A DNA stretch of 64,000 nucleotides from the NCBI RefSeq assembly GCF_003265325.1, contig NZ_QGNX01000001.1, positions 744,001 to 808,000 of the forward strand, in the 5' to 3' direction. The notes beneath the pieces were generated by a model. That model saw only the letters and a list, made by a program, of their open reading frames with translations, was not told where the DNA came from and searched no databases. This document shows positions 61,311-64,000 of the stretch, one piece after another. Position 1 is the first letter of the stretch, and every line of letters begins with the position of its first letter. A program made the position numbers and the translations under genes. This DNA comes from Oceanibium sediminis (GTDB lineage: Bacteria > Pseudomonadota > Alphaproteobacteria > Rhodobacterales > Rhodobacteraceae).

Positions 61311-61683
61311 GGCATTTCCCTCAGCATCGATATTTTCGGCCAGCTTGGGGTCTCTGCGCGGGAATAACAACCGGGGGAATATCAAGGCCGTCGCGCAGCT
61401 TCTGGCCGCCAAGGGCGACCCGTTCAAGGTCCTGGCTTTTCTGAACGGTTTCAGTCCCGCGCCCTGGACCCCCTGTTTCGATTAGGTCTCGGTAGGGGTA
61501 TCACCCGGGATAGAACTGCTCTTAACGCAGGTGCGGCCAGGTGCTGCCGTGAATGCGGGGCTTCTCAGGCCGCCTGCCCCTTGGTGGGCTTTACGCCCGG
61601 TATCGCGCCTTCCTGAGGCGCGAACGCAAACGGGCCACCCTGAGGGGTGGCCCGCTGGCTTGTCTCCCGGACAAGTGCTCGGC
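61311..61683. other. intergenic region between dadA and the tctC-like gene
   Basis: About 370 bp with no credible gene. It contains the dadA upstream region and, near the tctC-like stop, the terminator at 61631-61654. I found no convincing promoter boxes or repeats in the rest. Confidence 0.6.
61631..61654 (-). terminator. rho-independent terminator after the tctC-like gene
   Basis: CGGGCCACCC (61631-61640) and GGGTGGCCCG (61645-61654), 10-bp perfect stem with a 4-base loop, 29 bp past the stop. On the minus strand it is followed by a T-rich GTTTGCGTT. Confidence 0.72.
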
Positions 61684-62640
61684 TTACTCCGAGAAATCGA
61701 TCGTCGGCAGAAGCTCGGCGAAGAAGCTGTCCTCTGCGCGAAGGACTTCGAGGAACTCTTCGGGGCCAGCCACGTCAACTTCGACCAGGGCGTTCTTGGC
61801 GAACTCGCTGAACGTCTCGCCGGTGGCGGAGGCTTCGACGGCTGCTGCCAGCGTTGCGAGCACGTCGTCTGGGGTGCCTGCCGGCGCCCAGAGCCCGATG
61901 TTGGGCGGCAGGGCCAGGTTGATGCCCGCGTCCTTCAGCGTGGGAAGGTCGGGTGCCAGGCTCGTGCGTTCCTCGGCAAGCTGCGCCAGGGGCACAAGCT
62001 GCCCGGATTCGCCGCGGGGCAGGATCGCCGACGCGAACCCGAGGACGACATCGACATCGCCGGCTACCGTTGCGGTGATCGCAGGGGTCACGCCGCCGAA
62101 GGGAATGTGGAACAGCTCGATCCCGGCGGCCTGCGCGATGGCTTCCGCGGCGATATGCGTGGCACCGCCGGTGCCTGCGCTGCCGTAGCTGACCTTGCCG
62201 GGGTTTTCCTTGGCGTAGGCAACCATTTCCTCGATGGTGGCGAAGGGCGCGCCGTTGCGGGCGGCGATGACGTTCGGGCCAACGGCGACCCGCGCAATCG
62301 GGGTCAGGTCATCGAAGCCGTAGTTCAGTTCGCGCTGGTGCGGCGCAACGGTCTGTACCGAGCTGACGGCCATCAGGATCGTGTAGCCATCGGCATCGGC
62401 GTTCACCACTTCGGTCGCGCCGACGGTGCCGCCCGCGCCGGGGCGCGTTTCCACGACGACCGGCTGGCCGAGCGATTCGGACATGTCCTCGGCTAGCGTC
62501 CGGGCCATGGTGTCCGTCGAGCCGGGCGAATACGGCACGATGATCGTGACCGGACGCTCCGGGAAGCTCTGGGCCTGGGCCAGCGCGGCACTCAGGCTCA
62601 GCGCCGCCCCGGCCATAAGTGTGGTCAAACTGAATTTCAT
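61684..62640 (-). CDS. tripartite tricarboxylate transporter substrate-binding protein (TctC/Bug family)
   Basis: A 318-residue periplasmic protein with signal peptide ending ALAQAQ. Bug-family features are FPERPVTIIVPYSPGSTDTM, VVVETRPGAGGTVGATEV and YGSAGTGGATHIAAEA (carboxylate-binding loops). It would deliver a di- or tricarboxylate to a TctAB channel, but no tctA or tctB is in the window. The preceding FAD dehydrogenase gene ends 18 bp upstream, so the two share a transcript, as in tricarballylate-type loci. Confidence 0.9.
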   Translation of the reverse strand: MKFSLTTLMAGAALSLSAALAQAQSFPERPVTIIVPYSPGSTDTMARTLAEDMSESLGQPVVVETRPGAGGTVGATEVVNADADGYTILMAVSSVQTVAPHQRELNYGFDDLTPIARVAVGPNVIAARNGAPFATIEEMVAYAKENPGKVSYGSAGTGGATHIAAEAIAQAAGIELFHIPFGGVTPAITATVAGDVDVVLGFASAILPRGESGQLVPLAQLAEERTSLAPDLPTLKDAGINLALPPNIGLWAPAGTPDDVLATLAAAVEASATGETFSEFAKNALVEVDVAGPEEFLEVLRAEDSFFAELLPTIDFSE

Positions 62641-62658
62641 GACATCCTCCTCGTTGTT

Positions 62659-64000
62659 TCAGTTCAGTTGTGCTTGATCGAACGCGGACTGGTGGGGCTG
62701 TTCGCCGCCGGCAGTCCGCATGGTCGAAATATCCCGCGCGGCGCTGCGCCCCGCGATCAGCCCAAGGCCTAGGGCGGACAGTAGCCCATTGCCGGACATG
62801 TATCCGCGTGCCCCGTTCCGCCCGCTGATTCCCATCGCCGCGCCGCCCCCGGCATAGAGGCCGGGAATGGCGTCGCCCGCTTCGGTCAGGACGCGCGCGC
62901 CGGTATCGATGCGCAATCCGCCTTGGGTGTGAAAGATCGCCGGCGCGATTTCCGAGGCGCAGTAAGGCGCGTCAAGCGCTCCGAGGCCCCAGTCCTGCCG
63001 CCCGAACGGATCCGCGGCGGCGCCCTGCGCCGCATCCCGCGCGCTCGCAAGCGTGGCGGCAAGCCCCTCTTGCGGTGCGCCGATGGTTTGCGCCAGCGCC
63101 GCGGCATCCGCTGCCTGTCTTGCCGCACCCATCGCGCAGGCTTCGGCGAAATCGGGCTGGCCGGCGGCCACGTTGTCGCGGATCTCCGCGTCATAGATCA
63201 TGTGGAACGGGCCTTCGTGGGCCATCATCAGCTCGCCAAAGCCGGAATAGCCCAGGGTTTCGTTCCCGAACCGCTGGCCTGTCGCGTCAACGATCACCGC
63301 GCCCCGCTCGATCAGGGTCCATGTCATCAGGGCGCCGGTGCGGTGGCTCAGCCCTGCGTGGGCCTGAAATGCCCCGAGGTTGCCTGTCCCCGCGCCTAGC
63401 TCCGCGCCCCAGGTCAGCGCGTCGCCAGTGCTGTACGGGCTGCCGGCATAGGCGGCTTTCGCGGCCACCGGGCAATGGGTGGCCAGAAGCTCTGGCGCCG
63501 CGGCGAAACCGTTGCAGGCCAGGATTACCGCGTCGGCCTCGATCCGGTCCTCGCCCGCGATCGCGCCGATGATCCGGCCCTGTTTGGCGATCAGCCGCGT
63601 CGCGCCCTGGCCAAGCGCCAGGGGAATGTCGCAGCGCTCGACCGCAGTCAGCAGGTCCGTGACCAGGTCGGCGCCGCGGCGGGCGGGCGGTGCGTGCAGC
63701 CGGGCCGTGCTGTGGCCGACGTGGCGATAGCCGCTGACGAATTCCAGCGCGACGCCCTGCGCGGCAAGGAAGTCGATCAGTTCTGCCGAAACGTCCGTCA
63801 GGGTGCCGACCAGCGCGTCCGCGTCGTGCGCGCCGGTGTGGTTGAAAAGATCCTTCGCGAAGGCCTGGGCGGAATCGGTGACGCCATGGCTCAGCTGCAG
63901 CGACGTGCCCGCCGCCGGGATGGAGCCGCTGGACAGCGCGGTGTTGCCCCCCGCTCGGTCCGCCTTTTCCAGGATCGCGACTTCAAGTCCGGCTTCATGG
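62659..64000 (-). CDS. FAD-dependent dehydrogenase (fumarate reductase/tricarballylate dehydrogenase-like), 5'-truncated
   Basis: The frame is open to the window edge and begins HEAGLEVAILEKADRAGGNT, i.e. just after the missing GxGxxG loop, so only about 15-25 N-terminal residues are lost. The Met at 63468 is internal. It shows the FAD-binding Glu of ILEKAD, SSGSIPAAGTS, GQGATRLIAKQGRIIGA, ADAVILACNGF and, near the C-terminus, IPGLYAGGGAAMGISGR and GNGLLSALGLGLIAGRSA. The family includes fumarate reductase, 3-ketosteroid dehydrogenase and TcuA. Pairing with a TctC-type protein favours a tricarboxylate or other dehydrogenation role. Confidence 0.85.
   Translation of the reverse strand, partial: HEAGLEVAILEKADRAGGNTALSSGSIPAAGTSLQLSHGVTDSAQAFAKDLFNHTGAHDADALVGTLTDVSAELIDFLAAQGVALEFVSGYRHVGHSTARLHAPPARRGADLVTDLLTAVERCDIPLALGQGATRLIAKQGRIIGAIAGEDRIEADAVILACNGFAAAPELLATHCPVAAKAAYAGSPYSTGDALTWGAELGAGTGNLGAFQAHAGLSHRTGALMTWTLIERGAVIVDATGQRFGNETLGYSGFGELMMAHEGPFHMIYDAEIRDNVAAGQPDFAEACAMGAARQAADAAALAQTIGAPQEGLAATLASARDAAQGAAADPFGRQDWGLGALDAPYCASEIAPAIFHTQGGLRIDTGARVLTEAGDAIPGLYAGGGAAMGISGRNGARGYMSGNGLLSALGLGLIAGRSAARDISTMRTAGGEQPHQSAFDQAQLN

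Noticed and set aside
59349-61367. 672-codon plus-strand frame opposite phnM, the flavodoxin and dadA
   Set aside because: It crosses three genuine minus-strand genes and their junctions; composition is typical of a shadow.
62659-63468. A 269-residue protein starting at 63468
   Set aside because: The same frame is open to 64000 and encodes FAD-binding motifs, so this Met is internal to a truncated larger gene.

Overview
The window is high-GC, densely packed bacterial DNA. Gene content and style point to a Rhodobacterales alphaproteobacterium (Roseobacter/Paracoccaceae type). The main reasons are a Rhodobacter-type smo/mtlK polyol operon, a urtABCDE urea transporter, many ABC and TRAP uptake operons with ATGA-type gene overlaps, and ROK, IclR, LacI and GcvA-like LysR regulators. 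I see no rRNA, tRNA, CRISPR array, insertion sequence or phage gene. This is ordinary chromosomal or chromid catabolic DNA and most of it is devoted to solute uptake.

Layout. 1-2467: the end of an ABC ATPase gene overlapping a glycerophosphodiester phosphodiesterase gene, convergent with an inositol-monophosphatase-family gene. 2654-9406 (minus): a dipeptide-type ABC operon, read as binding protein, M24 peptidase, two permeases, two ATPases. 9814-18261 (minus): a ROK-regulated CUT2 sugar-type operon, read as ROK regulator, M20 hydrolase, two tandem binding-protein paralogs, permease, YhfX-like PLP protein, single-domain ATPase, NagB. 18461-20959: a CPA1 Na+/H+ antiporter with a C-terminal cyclic-nucleotide-binding-like domain. 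21258-21710: a GNAT acetyltransferase.

21872-34080 is the most interesting block. It is a catabolic island made of cupin, alpha/beta hydrolase, type I extradiol-dioxygenase-like VOC protein, a degenerate SDR, a ThDP enzyme, an aspartate-dehydrogenase-like protein and an aldehyde dehydrogenase. A convergent IclR gene follows, then a divergent FAD monooxygenase and a TRAP transporter. Both ends carry the same three-half-site operator directly downstream of a -10 box, so the IclR protein probably controls the whole island. The combination suggests degradation of an imported aromatic or heteroaromatic, possibly nitrogen-containing, compound that I cannot name.

34102-35796: a GST divergent from a GcvA-like LysR gene. 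36013-41301: a second CUT2 sugar ABC operon ending in an SMP-30/gluconolactonase. 41369-48055: a small exported protein and urtABCDE. 48113-55718: a LacI-regulated smoEFGK-smoS-mtlK polyol operon with three matching operators. 55856-61310: a possible 29-aa ORF, a CDF metal transporter, a membrane protein, a frameshifted TetR gene, a solitary phnM, a HemG-like flavodoxin and dadA. 61684-64000: a TctC-type binding protein followed by an FAD dehydrogenase that runs off the window.

A recurrent theme is a perfect or near-perfect 9-12 bp inverted repeat just downstream of almost every periplasmic binding-protein gene (seven of eight). This probably sets the excess of binding protein over the rest of each transporter.
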